The position numbers were made by a program, and so were the translations under genes. The notes under the pieces were generated by a model that made no database searches, was not told the DNA's origin, and saw only the letters and a program-made list of their open reading frames with translations. From positions 1-48,627 of the forward strand of contig CAZMRF010000036.1 of assembly GCA_964568735.1 (NCBI GenBank): a stretch of 48,627 bases of DNA, given 5' to 3'. Of the stretch, positions 16,150-23,968 are shown piece by piece (positions within the stretch are counted from its first letter, which is position 1; each line of letters opens with the position of its first letter). The DNA comes from CAZMRF01 sp964568735. Its GTDB lineage: Bacteria; Acidobacteriota; Polarisedimenticolia; JACPZX01.

Positions 16150-18873
16150 GTGCCGCGCTGTCCGTCGTGCTCCCGTGAGGTGCCCGAGGGGCTCTTCTGC
16201 CTCGCCTGCGGGAAGCCTCTGATCACCTCATCCGAGATCCCCACGCAACTTGACGTGCGCCCTCCGGCCGCCAAGACACCTCCCCGCACTCCGACTCCAA
16301 CGCCGGCAGCGACCTCCGGCCACGGCCGCTTCCTGCCCGGAGCCCTCCTCGCCGGCCGCTACCGGATCGTGGCCCTCGTGGGGAAGGGTGGCATGGGCGA
16401 GGTCTACCGCGCCGACGACCTCAAGCTCGGCCAGCCCGTCGCGCTCAAGTTCCTCCCGGAGGGACTGGAGCGTGATGAAGCGCGCCTCTCCCGCTTCATG
16501 AACGAGGTGCGCATCGCGCGCCAGGTCGCCCATCCCAACGTCTGCCGCGTCTACGACGTGGGAGAGATCGACGGCCATCACTTCATCTCGATGGAGTACG
16601 TGGACGGCGAGGACCTCGGCTCGCTGCTCCGGCGCATCGGCCGCCTGCCGGCGGACAAGGGCGGCGAGATTGCCCGGCAGATCAGCGCGGGGCTCGCCGC
16701 GGCCCACGATGCGGGGGTGCTCCACCGCGACCTGAAGCCAGCCAACATCATGATCGACGGCCGCGGCCGCGCGCGCATCACGGATTTCGGCCTCGCTTCC
16801 CTGGGCGGCGTCGTCGCAGGCGATGAGGCCCGCGTGGGCACGCCCGCCTACATGTCGCCCGAGCAGCTCGCCGGGAACGAGGTTACCTTCCGCAGCGACG
16901 TCTACGCACTGGGGCTCCTCCTCTACGAGATGTTCACGGGGAAGCCGCCCTTCAAGGCGGCGAACACAGCCGAGCTGCGAGAGCTGCAGACCAGCGGCCC
17001 GCCGACGTCGCCGTCGAGCATGGTGGGAGGCCTCGATCCCGCCGTCGAGCGGGTGATCCTCCGCTGCCTCGATCCGGATCCGGCCCGGCGCCCCTCCTCG
17101 GCACTGGCCGTGATGGCCGCCCTTCCGGGCGGCGATCCGCTCGCCGCCGCCATCGCCGCGGGCGAGACGCCATCGCCCGAGCTCGTCGCCGCCGCGGGCG
17201 AAGCGGGTGGGCTGTCGCCCCGTATCGCCGGATGGGCCACCGCTGCGATCCTGGCCGGGCTCGTCCTGATCGTCTTCCTCGCAGGAGACACGCAGCTCGT
17301 GCGCGTGGTCCCGATGGAGAAGCCGCCCGAGGTTCTCGCTGCGAGAGCACGCGAGATCCTGGGCGACCTCGGATACACGGAACAGCCCGTTGACAGCATC
17401 TCCGCCTTCGAGGCCGACTCCGCTCGCTTTGCGCAACTCCAACGGGCGGCCGAAGAGCGCGGCCTCCGCGCCGCGCCGGGCATCGCCCAGCCGGCCTCGG
17501 CCATTCTGTTCCGTTACCGTCAGAGCCCGCGCTACCTCGAGCGCGGGGGTGTCGGCATCATCGGCAACTGGTTCACCGATCCCCCGGCGACGCTTCCGGG
17601 AATGGTGGAGCTGTCGCTCGACCTGGATGGGCGTCTGCGGTACCTCGTGGTTGTCCCTTCGGATCAGCTCCCCTCCCCTGGAGCCCGGCTCGAGCCCGAG
17701 TGGACTCCGCTCCTCGCCGCCGCCGGCCTCGACCCGAAGGCACTCACCCCGGTCGAGCCGCGCCACGTGCCTCCGGTCTTCGCGGATCGGCAGGCAGCGT
17801 GGTCGGGACGTGACCCTGGCGACTCCGACAGGCCGCTCCTGGCCGAAGCGGCCGCTCTGGGCGGCAGGCCCGTGGCCTTCCGCCTCTCCATCCCGTCGGA
17901 CTCCGGTGAGGATCCGGCCGCGGAGACAGCTCCCGCCGCATTCAGCCTGGTCAACCTCGCACGGGGGGTCGCCTATCTCTCCGTGCTCACGGTCGCGCTT
18001 TTCCTCGCGCTGCACAACCTCCGCAGGGCGCGCGGCGACGTCAAAGGAGCCCTCCGCTTCGCCGCCTATCTCGGCTCGATCCGTCTCCTGTGGATCCTCG
18101 GAGCGCACCACACGCCGACAGACCAGGAGTTCAGCCTCGTGATTGGCCACCTCGCCTGGGCGATGTATCGCGTGGGTATCGTCGCTCTCATGTACCTCGC
18201 GATCGAGCCCTACGCGAGGCGGCTCTGGCCGCGCATGCTGATCTCCTGGACCCGCCTGCTCCACGGAGGGCTGCGGGATTCGATGGTCGGGTGCGATGCG
18301 CTGGCGGGGATCGCCCTCGGCGTCCTCGGGGCGCTCTCGACCCACCTCTTTGCCTGGCTTCCGTCCCGGCTGGGGCTGGAGAGCCCGCCTCCTCTTTACC
18401 GGTTCATGACCCTGGAGTCGCTCCGGGGGATGAGGCACGCCGTGTCCGCTCTCCTGGGTACCCACACGGATACCACACTCGAGATCTTCATTCCGTTGAC
18501 CCTCTTCCTGTTCCTGAAGCTCTTCACGGGGAGGGCGTGGATCGCGGTCGGCGTGGTCTCCCTGCTGGGCATCGCCATCTACTACCCGGGCACGGGCAGT
18601 ATCCCTCTCTACGTCACGACGATCGGCTGCTTCATGGTGCTCTTCTGGCTCTCGCTCTTCCGCTTCGGCTTCCTGAGCGTCATCGTCGCCGCATCCGTCG
18701 CCGAGATCCTCCGCGTGATGCCTCTGACCTTCGACCTCTCCGCCCCCTACTCCGGCGTCTCGATCCTCACGCTGGCCGCCGTGGCGGGGCTGACGCTCGT
18801 CGCCTTCCGCATCTCCCTCGCGGGGAGAACTCTCTTCCGCGATGCCCTCCTCGACTCCGAGCGCGCGGCGTAG
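16150..18873 (+). CDS. Membrane-bound Ser/Thr protein kinase with N-terminal zinc ribbon and polytopic C-terminus
   Basis: A 907-residue protein. Order of parts: zinc ribbon CPSC...CLAC (residues 4-22), Pro/Thr-rich linker, Hanks-type kinase domain (about 70-335) with GKGGMGEVY, catalytic lysine in VALKFL, HRDLKPANIM, DFG as ITDFGLASLG and APE-type PAYMSPEQLA, then a membrane segment (about 360-378), an extracytoplasmic domain of about 220 residues, and about seven hydrophobic helices to the end. All kinase catalytic motifs look intact, so it should be active. The extracytoplasmic and multi-helix parts may sense a signal. GTG 16150 is favoured over GTG 16105 because ggaggg precedes it and the zinc ribbon begins immediately. 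Such long kinases are frequent in Acidobacteriota. Confidence 0.9.
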   Translation: MPRCPSCSREVPEGLFCLACGKPLITSSEIPTQLDVRPPAAKTPPRTPTPTPAATSGHGRFLPGALLAGRYRIVALVGKGGMGEVYRADDLKLGQPVALKFLPEGLERDEARLSRFMNEVRIARQVAHPNVCRVYDVGEIDGHHFISMEYVDGEDLGSLLRRIGRLPADKGGEIARQISAGLAAAHDAGVLHRDLKPANIMIDGRGRARITDFGLASLGGVVAGDEARVGTPAYMSPEQLAGNEVTFRSDVYALGLLLYEMFTGKPPFKAANTAELRELQTSGPPTSPSSMVGGLDPAVERVILRCLDPDPARRPSSALAVMAALPGGDPLAAAIAAGETPSPELVAAAGEAGGLSPRIAGWATAAILAGLVLIVFLAGDTQLVRVVPMEKPPEVLAARAREILGDLGYTEQPVDSISAFEADSARFAQLQRAAEERGLRAAPGIAQPASAILFRYRQSPRYLERGGVGIIGNWFTDPPATLPGMVELSLDLDGRLRYLVVVPSDQLPSPGARLEPEWTPLLAAAGLDPKALTPVEPRHVPPVFADRQAAWSGRDPGDSDRPLLAEAAALGGRPVAFRLSIPSDSGEDPAAETAPAAFSLVNLARGVAYLSVLTVALFLALHNLRRARGDVKGALRFAAYLGSIRLLWILGAHHTPTDQEFSLVIGHLAWAMYRVGIVALMYLAIEPYARRLWPRMLISWTRLLHGGLRDSMVGCDALAGIALGVLGALSTHLFAWLPSRLGLESPPPLYRFMTLESLRGMRHAVSALLGTHTDTTLEIFIPLTLFLFLKLFTGRAWIAVGVVSLLGIAIYYPGTGSIPLYVTTIGCFMVLFWLSLFRFGFLSVIVAASVAEILRVMPLTFDLSAPYSGVSILTLAAVAGLTLVAFRISLAGRTLFRDALLDSERAA

Positions 18874-18923
18874 CCTCGCAGGTCAGGCGCCCGCAATCCT
18901 TCGAGCCGCTGGCAGGCGGGACA

Positions 18924-19568
18924 TCAGACTCGCCCGAAGACGGACAGCCGCCGGACCCCCAGGATCACGGCGAGCCAGGCCATCGCGAGGCCGGAGAGGA
19001 AGAGCGGCCATTGGAAGGGATCGGGCATCCGGCCTTCCAGGATCGAGGTGTAGTCGAGCGTGAAAGAGAGGATGCAGACCAGCCCGCCGGCCATCGCGAG
19101 CGCCCAGAGGGGCCACGGGAAGGAGAGCTTCATTCCCCGCGCCTCCAGGCGGAGGAGCCAGAGGGAAGCGGCGATCATGGAGGCCGAGATCAGAATCGGC
19201 GCCAGGACGGGTGAGAGCCAGGCCACGGGGATCAGGAATAGAATGTCGAGCGCCATGAGAGAGTCCGGCCACCCTATGAAGACGTAGAGCCAGAAGTAGT
19301 AGAGGATGTCCCAGACCCCGAAGGCGATGCAGAACCAGAGGAAGCGCTCCCAGCGCCCCGCGCCCATGAGGACGCCGGCGCCGATCAGGATCAGGATCGT
19401 GCAGGCCTCGCGGCCCACCTCGATGAGCGCGAGCTTGTCGGGGACGGCCTGGAAAGGAAAGGCGAATCCCTCGGGGAAGTAGATCGCCCTGAGGTAGACG
19501 ACGACGGAGGATTCGACGTAGGCGAAGGCCGCCACGAAGATCAGCAGCCAGGTCAGGCGTAGTCTCAT
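18924..19568 (-). CDS. Hypothetical six-helix membrane protein
   Basis: Not recognised. A 214-residue integral membrane protein with about six hydrophobic helices (for example LTWLLIFVAAFAYVESSVVVY, ACTILILIGAGVLMGA, WFCIAFGVWDILYYFWLYVF, ILFLIPVAWLSPVLAPILIS). The first loop carries VPDKLALIEVGREACT, with charged residues at the membrane edge. ATG 19568 is chosen because the hydrophobic protein starts there and a TATCAT hexamer (19581-19576, minus strand) ends 7 nt upstream; the open frame further upstream is a shadow of the divergent gene. It is convergent with the kinase gene, 50 nt away. Confidence 0.72.
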   Translation of the reverse strand: MRLRLTWLLIFVAAFAYVESSVVVYLRAIYFPEGFAFPFQAVPDKLALIEVGREACTILILIGAGVLMGAGRWERFLWFCIAFGVWDILYYFWLYVFIGWPDSLMALDILFLIPVAWLSPVLAPILISASMIAASLWLLRLEARGMKLSFPWPLWALAMAGGLVCILSFTLDYTSILEGRMPDPFQWPLFLSGLAMAWLAVILGVRRLSVFGRV

Positions 19569-19575
19569 TTTCCCG

Positions 19576-19585
19576 ATGATACAAT
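19576..19585. promoter_or_regulatory. Overlapping divergent -10 elements
   Basis: The sequence ATGATACAAT holds TATCAT on the minus strand (19581-19576) and TACAAT on the plus strand (19580-19585). The two hexamers share two base pairs. Each ends 7-8 nt from the start codon of a divergent gene (19568 minus, 19594 plus), so both transcripts would be leaderless and the two polymerases would compete for the same DNA. No good -35 boxes are seen. Confidence 0.45.
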
Positions 19586-19593
19586 CGCCGGCC

Positions 19594-20340
19594 ATGGACC
19601 TGGGCAGCCTCGGGATCATCGGATTCGGCCGTTTCGGGCAGTTCGCGGCGAAGCACCTCCGCCTCCGGCTCGACGTGATGGTTTCGGATCTCCGCGACAT
19701 GAGGAAGCAGGCGGCCTCGACGGGCGTCGCCTGGGGATCCATCGCGGAGACCGCCTCGCGCCCGCTCGTCCTTCTGGCCGTCCCCATCTCCGAGATGCAG
19801 GCCTGCCTCGACTCCGTCGCTCCGCACTTCGAGGAGGGGGCCCTCCTCATGGACTGCTGCTCGGTCAAGGTGCTGCCGGTGCGATGGATGCTCGAGCGGG
19901 CCCCGGCGAGCGTCCAGGTGATCGGCCTTCATCCCCTCTTCGGCCCCGTGAGCGGAGGTGGCGGAGTGGCGGGGATGCCCGTCGTGGTCTGCCCGGCGCG
20001 AAGTGGAGCCGCCGATCCCGTCCAGCGATTCTTCGAAGAGGCCGGCCTCGTCGTGCACGTGACCTCGCCCGAGGAGCACGACCGGGCGATGGCGGAGAGC
20101 CAGGTGCTCGCCCACTACGTCGGGAGGGGGCTCCTCCGCTCGGGCTTCCAGGAGCCGTCGCTGCGCACTCCCAGCTTCGATCACCTGCACCGGATGGTGG
20201 CGATGGTCCGTGACGACACGCCCCAGCTCTTCACGGACATGAACCGCTACAATCCCTTCGCGGCCGAGGCGCGCCGCCGCCTCTTGCAGGCTCTGCTGCA
20301 GATTCACCGGGAGCTGGAGTCGCTTCCGCCCGAGAGCTGA
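19594..20340 (+). CDS. Prephenate dehydrogenase-like protein (TyrA family)
   Basis: A 248-residue NAD(P)-dependent dehydrogenase. The N-terminal Rossmann motif is LGIIGFGRFGQFAAKHL, and the family block VIGLHPLFGPVSGG carries the active-site histidine of prephenate and arogenate dehydrogenases (GxHPMFGP). The protein is shorter than E. coli or Bacillus TyrA and has no ACT or chorismate mutase domain, so it is a minimal TyrA, possibly arogenate-specific. ATG 19594 is preferred because TACAAT (19580-19585) lies 8 nt upstream, which would make the earlier ATG 19576 fall outside the transcript. It is followed by an ABC exporter 53 nt downstream. Confidence 0.85.
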   Translation: MDLGSLGIIGFGRFGQFAAKHLRLRLDVMVSDLRDMRKQAASTGVAWGSIAETASRPLVLLAVPISEMQACLDSVAPHFEEGALLMDCCSVKVLPVRWMLERAPASVQVIGLHPLFGPVSGGGGVAGMPVVVCPARSGAADPVQRFFEEAGLVVHVTSPEEHDRAMAESQVLAHYVGRGLLRSGFQEPSLRTPSFDHLHRMVAMVRDDTPQLFTDMNRYNPFAAEARRRLLQALLQIHRELESLPPES

Positions 20341-20393
20341 GGCCGCTCGGCTCCCGCGCGCGCGCCCGATCCATTATCGTGGTTTCCCACGCC

Positions 20394-21188
20394 ATGACTC
20401 CTTCGAGCGACACCACTGCCATCCAGATCACGGGCCTGGTCAAGAACTATGGCCGGGTCCAGGCTCTGAGGGGCGTCGATCTGGCGGTGCCCGCTGGCGC
20501 CTTCTTCGGCCTCCTGGGTCCGAACGGCGCGGGCAAGAGCACGCTCATTCACATCCTCACGGGGCTCGCCTCGCCCAGCGGAGGATGGGCGAGCGTCTTT
20601 GGTCACGACGTGGTTCGCGATTACCGCCACGCCCGCCGCCTCATCGGCATCGCTCCCCAGGAGTTCAACTTCGATCGCTTCTTCACCATCTTCGATCTGC
20701 TGGTCTACCAGGCCGGCTACTTCGGCATCCCGCGCCGGGCCGCCCGCGGACGCGCGGAAGATCTGCTCAAGCGCTTCGGGCTGTGGGAGAAGCGCGCACA
20801 GAGGATCCGGAGCCTCTCCGGCGGCATGAAGCGCAGGCTCCTCATCGCCAAGGCGATGATTCACGACCCTCCCGTGCTCATCCTGGACGAGCCGACCGCG
20901 GGCGTGGACGTGGAGCTGCGGCGGGATCTGTGGGACTACTGGCGCTCCGTGAACGCAGCCGGGAAAACCATCGTCCTGACGACCCACTACCTCGAGGAGG
21001 CCGAGGCGCTCTGCCGCTCCCTCGCGGTGATCGATCTCGGGAGGATCATCGCCCAGGGCTCCACGCCGGAGGTGGTGGCGGGCGGCGGAGGCGATCTCGC
21101 GGCCTACTTCATCAAGGAGCGGCGGCCGGATCGCCTCTCCCTGCGACCCGAGGAGCAGCTCACGGAGCTGCGGGAGGAGTCTTCGTGA
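20394..21188 (+). CDS. ABC-2 type exporter, ATP-binding subunit
   Basis: A 264-residue ATPase of the DrrA/NodI/YadG class. Walker A is GPNGAGKST, the Q-loop region IGIAPQEFNFD, signature LSGGMKRRL, Walker B VLILDEPTAGVD, and the switch histidine TTHYLEEAEAL. The N-terminus and length are normal. ATG 20394 is chosen; a GTG at 20379 is in frame but overlaps a TATCGT hexamer (20375-20380) that may be the -10 box. The stop overlaps the permease start by 4 nt (GTGA), so the two are co-translated. The transported substrate is unknown. Confidence 0.95.
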   Translation: MTPSSDTTAIQITGLVKNYGRVQALRGVDLAVPAGAFFGLLGPNGAGKSTLIHILTGLASPSGGWASVFGHDVVRDYRHARRLIGIAPQEFNFDRFFTIFDLLVYQAGYFGIPRRAARGRAEDLLKRFGLWEKRAQRIRSLSGGMKRRLLIAKAMIHDPPVLILDEPTAGVDVELRRDLWDYWRSVNAAGKTIVLTTHYLEEAEALCRSLAVIDLGRIIAQGSTPEVVAGGGGDLAAYFIKERRPDRLSLRPEEQLTELREESS

Positions 21189-21985
21189 GCGCACGGCCAG
21201 CCGCGCCCCTGTCCTCCCGCCACGCCGATCTGGTCGGCTTCCTGACGCTGCTACGCCGAGAGGTGCTGCGCTTCGTCATCCTCCCGAACCAGACGCTCGT
21301 CCCACCCATCTTCAGCGCCGCGCTCTACATCCTGGTCTTCGGCTTCGTCCTGGGGGGCTCGATCCGCGAGGTGGCCGGCGTGCCGTACATCCTCTTCATC
21401 TTCCCAGGCCTGGTCATGATGGGAGTGGTGACCGGCGCCTACATGAACAACAGCTCGTCGCTCTTCATCTCCCGCAACGAGATGTTCATCCAGGACCTGC
21501 TCGTCTCCCCGCTCTCCTACTGGGAGATGGTGCTGGCCTACACGCTCAGCGGGGCCTTGCGCGGATTCATCGTGGGGCTTCTGACGCTCGTGACCGGCTG
21601 GAGCTTCCTGGGCTTCCACCTCCACGATCCGGCCGCCATGGTCTTCTTCATGATGACGAGCGCCCTGATGTGCGCGGCCTTCGGCACCATCGTGGGGCTG
21701 TGGGCGGAGCAGTGGGACCACGTCGCCATCTGGCTGAACTACGCCGTCACGCCGCTCGTCTTCCTCGGCGGCGTCTTCTACTCGCTCGACATGCTGCCGC
21801 CGGCGTGGCGCATCCTGAACCTCATGAATCCCATCTACTACATGGTCAGCGGCTTTCGCTACGCCATCCTGGGCGTGCGCGAGGTCGGCCCGATGATCTC
21901 GGCCGCGGTCACCCTCGGCCTCTGCGCGCTGCTCTTCGGCTGGGCCGTGGACCTGTTCAGGAGAGGCTGGAAGCTGAGAGCCTGA
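21185..21985 (+). CDS. ABC-2 type exporter, permease subunit
   Basis: A 266-residue integral membrane protein with six hydrophobic helices, partner of the ATPase just upstream. It shows the ABC2_membrane/NodJ-type pattern: cytoplasmic N-terminus LTLLRREVLRFVILPNQTLV, FIFPGLVMMGVVTGAYMNNS, and the late motif TPLVFLGGVFYSLDMLPPAW followed by NLMNPIYYMVSGFRYAILG, characteristic of the family. The GTG start at 21185 overlaps the ATPase stop; a longer open frame upstream is only a shadow of the ATPase gene. YadH/DrrB-like exporters of this kind often move lipids, polysaccharides or drugs. Confidence 0.94.
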   Translation: MSARPAAPLSSRHADLVGFLTLLRREVLRFVILPNQTLVPPIFSAALYILVFGFVLGGSIREVAGVPYILFIFPGLVMMGVVTGAYMNNSSSLFISRNEMFIQDLLVSPLSYWEMVLAYTLSGALRGFIVGLLTLVTGWSFLGFHLHDPAAMVFFMMTSALMCAAFGTIVGLWAEQWDHVAIWLNYAVTPLVFLGGVFYSLDMLPPAWRILNLMNPIYYMVSGFRYAILGVREVGPMISAAVTLGLCALLFGWAVDLFRRGWKLRA

Positions 21986-22060
21986 TCCGGGACGAGCGCT
22001 CGCGATTTCGTGTCGCTTCGAAGGCCGGGCCCATCGAACGCGGGGCTCGCGACCTCGGAC

Positions 22061-22891
22061 TCAGCGGGCGCGCTCGCGGAGGATCGTGAAGGAGAGAGCG
22101 CCGGCCGCCGCGAGCCACGATAGGGCGGCGGCCACGGGCGCGGCGATCCAGGCAGGAAGGGCGGCAGCGAGCCCGATCCACGCCACGCCAAAGACCGCGG
22201 CACCTGCGACTCCGGCCGCCGCGGGGGGAGACCATCTGCGCGCGGGTGCCGTGACACCCACGGGCCGCCCGTTCGTCGCGTCCACGACGCCCGCTTGCTC
22301 CTTGTGATCCACCGCGTAGGTGAGGAACCAGAAGGGATAGAAGAGGAGCCGGGGCATCGCCCCGCCTCCCGCGCCGACAGGCGCGGGGTCGGCCGGCGGG
22401 ATCATCACGTCCACCGGCTCGCCGAGTCGGATGAGCTCGAGCGCCCCCCGCGGATCCGCGAGCCGTCCCTTGTGCGCCACTTCGGCGATCGCCGTGCCGC
22501 GCACGTCGTCGCCCGCCGCCGAGGCCGGCATGCGCAGTGCGGCCGGAAGCAGATCGGCCGCCGGAGCCAGGACGGCGCGGGCGTCCTTCACGAGGCGCCT
22601 CCGCCCCAGGTCGGGTTCCCATTCGTGGAAGGGCACGAAGAGGAGGCGGGCCGAGCGCCGGACCAATCTCTCGCCGCCGGGAGCCGCCGCTGCGAGCGAT
22701 CTCCAGGCGCCTTCTTCCAGGACGTGCGGTGGCACGAGGGGCGGGAGAGCCCCGCTCCCGGACAAACTCAGGACGCAGCAGCCGCACTCCATGCAGAAGG
22801 TGGCCGGGATCTTCTCGTGGACGGGGATGACGCGCCCGCACGTGGCGCAGGCTGCCGACGCGGAGCCGATCTCCAGAAGCCCCTCAGCCAT
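22061..22891 (-). CDS. Zinc-ribbon membrane protein, paralogue of the upstream gene
   Basis: A 276-residue protein of unknown function. The N-terminus carries a four-cysteine zinc ribbon (CATCGR...CMECGCC, residues 15-39). The middle is a soluble domain with RLLFVPFHEWEPD. It ends with LLFYPFWFLTYAVDHKEQAG and two hydrophobic segments (residues about 224-270). The block YPFWFLTYAV matches IHYPFWLMRVHD in the preceding gene, and both place it before two terminal hydrophobic helices, so the two are probably diverged duplicates. It overlaps that gene by 8 nt and is likely translationally coupled. It is convergent with the ABC exporter. Confidence 0.68.
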   Translation of the reverse strand: MAEGLLEIGSASAACATCGRVIPVHEKIPATFCMECGCCVLSLSGSGALPPLVPPHVLEEGAWRSLAAAAPGGERLVRRSARLLFVPFHEWEPDLGRRRLVKDARAVLAPAADLLPAALRMPASAAGDDVRGTAIAEVAHKGRLADPRGALELIRLGEPVDVMIPPADPAPVGAGGGAMPRLLFYPFWFLTYAVDHKEQAGVVDATNGRPVGVTAPARRWSPPAAAGVAGAAVFGVAWIGLAAALPAWIAAPVAAALSWLAAAGALSFTILRERAR

Positions 22892-23780
22892 TCCAGCGCC
22901 TCGTGAGCGCGGCGTGCAGGAGCGGCACGCCGGCGCCCCAGGCCGCGAGGGAGATCGGCAGCGCCGCGGCGGGCGCCGCGATCGCGCCCGCGAGGGCGGC
23001 GGCCGCGGGGAGAGCGGTCCAGAGGAGACGGGACTTCCGCGACGGGATGGGAGGCGACAAGCGAATACGATGGAAGATCAGCTTCGCCTCGATGGCGTCC
23101 ATCCAGGCGCCCTCGATCTTCCCGCAGTCGTGAACGCGCATGAGCCAGAAGGGATAGTGGATCAGCTCGAGGACTCTCCGCGCCTCCCATCCTTCGGCCG
23201 CCTCGCGCCGCCCCGCCTCCTCCCACGACAGCGTCGGCTCGAGAATCCTGACTCCCGTGCCCGCGCCCGACGGCGAGCCCGCGGCCGCGGGGTCCGGCTC
23301 CTCCCAGCCTCTCAGGTCGCCCGGAGGAAGGAAGGCCCGATCCAGGCGGGCGTCGCCGAGCCTCGCCGCCAGTACCGTGAACGTCGTCTCGCCGTCAGGC
23401 GTCGCGCCCTCGACCCGGTAATAGGGCAGCAGGTAGCAGTCACCCTCGATGAGTCCCAACCTGATGATAGCGAGGCGGCGCAGGTGGTTTCGCAGGCGCG
23501 CCGCCGCGACGTGCATCGGGATCATGAGCTGGGTGCCGCGGTGAGGTACGAGTGCGCCGGGAGTCCGGTAGAGCGTGTCCCCGCACGCCTTGCAGCGCAG
23601 CGGCCCTCTTCCCCGTGAGCCTCGCAACCCTGCCCTCTCGGCCGCCGGGAGCATGGTCATGTTGATCTCGGCTGCCGTCGGGATGCCTCCCAGGATTCCT
23701 CCCGCGTCGGGCTGGGGCGGCGCGGGCGGAGAGAACGGATCGCGGCCGCACGACGGGCAGTCAGGTTTCAAGGGGCTCAT
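22884..23780 (-). CDS. Zinc-ribbon membrane protein
   Basis: A 298-residue protein of unknown function, first gene of the pair. Two CxxC pairs (CPSCGRD near residue 8 and CKACGD near residue 63) could form one zinc site. After MIPMHVAAARLRNHLRRLAI comes a soluble domain containing LLPYYRVEG, then RRVLELIHYPFWLMRVHDCG and two hydrophobic segments near the C-terminus. ATG 23780 is chosen because the open frame upstream lacks family-like sequence, though its ribosome site is weak. It shares the YPFW block and layout with the downstream gene. Possible role: membrane-associated assembly or redox, but this is not shown. Confidence 0.65.
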   Translation of the reverse strand: MSPLKPDCPSCGRDPFSPPAPPQPDAGGILGGIPTAAEINMTMLPAAERAGLRGSRGRGPLRCKACGDTLYRTPGALVPHRGTQLMIPMHVAAARLRNHLRRLAIIRLGLIEGDCYLLPYYRVEGATPDGETTFTVLAARLGDARLDRAFLPPGDLRGWEEPDPAAAGSPSGAGTGVRILEPTLSWEEAGRREAAEGWEARRVLELIHYPFWLMRVHDCGKIEGAWMDAIEAKLIFHRIRLSPPIPSRKSRLLWTALPAAAALAGAIAAPAAALPISLAAWGAGVPLLHAALTRRWNG

Positions 23781-23968
23781 GGGAGGCGTCCATGGTGGTG
23801 CGGAGATTGTGGTGTCCTCTTCTTGTATGAGGGGCAACCCTGTGATGCACGCAGAAGATAGCACCTAACATACTGATTTTGAATAACTTATAGGTCTACG
23901 TGCAACAGGCTTCGCACCACTATGGGAGGCGACAGTATAGGGCGCCTGGGACGTGCGGGCTCGGGAGG
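23781..23968. other. AT-rich intergenic stretch
   Basis: The bases 23866-23900 (catactgattttgaataac and following) are markedly more AT-rich than the flanking genes. On the minus strand there are several -10-like hexamers (TATGTT, TATAAG) but no pair with a convincing -35 box at 16-18 bp. It probably holds the promoter of the zinc-ribbon pair. Confidence 0.35.
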
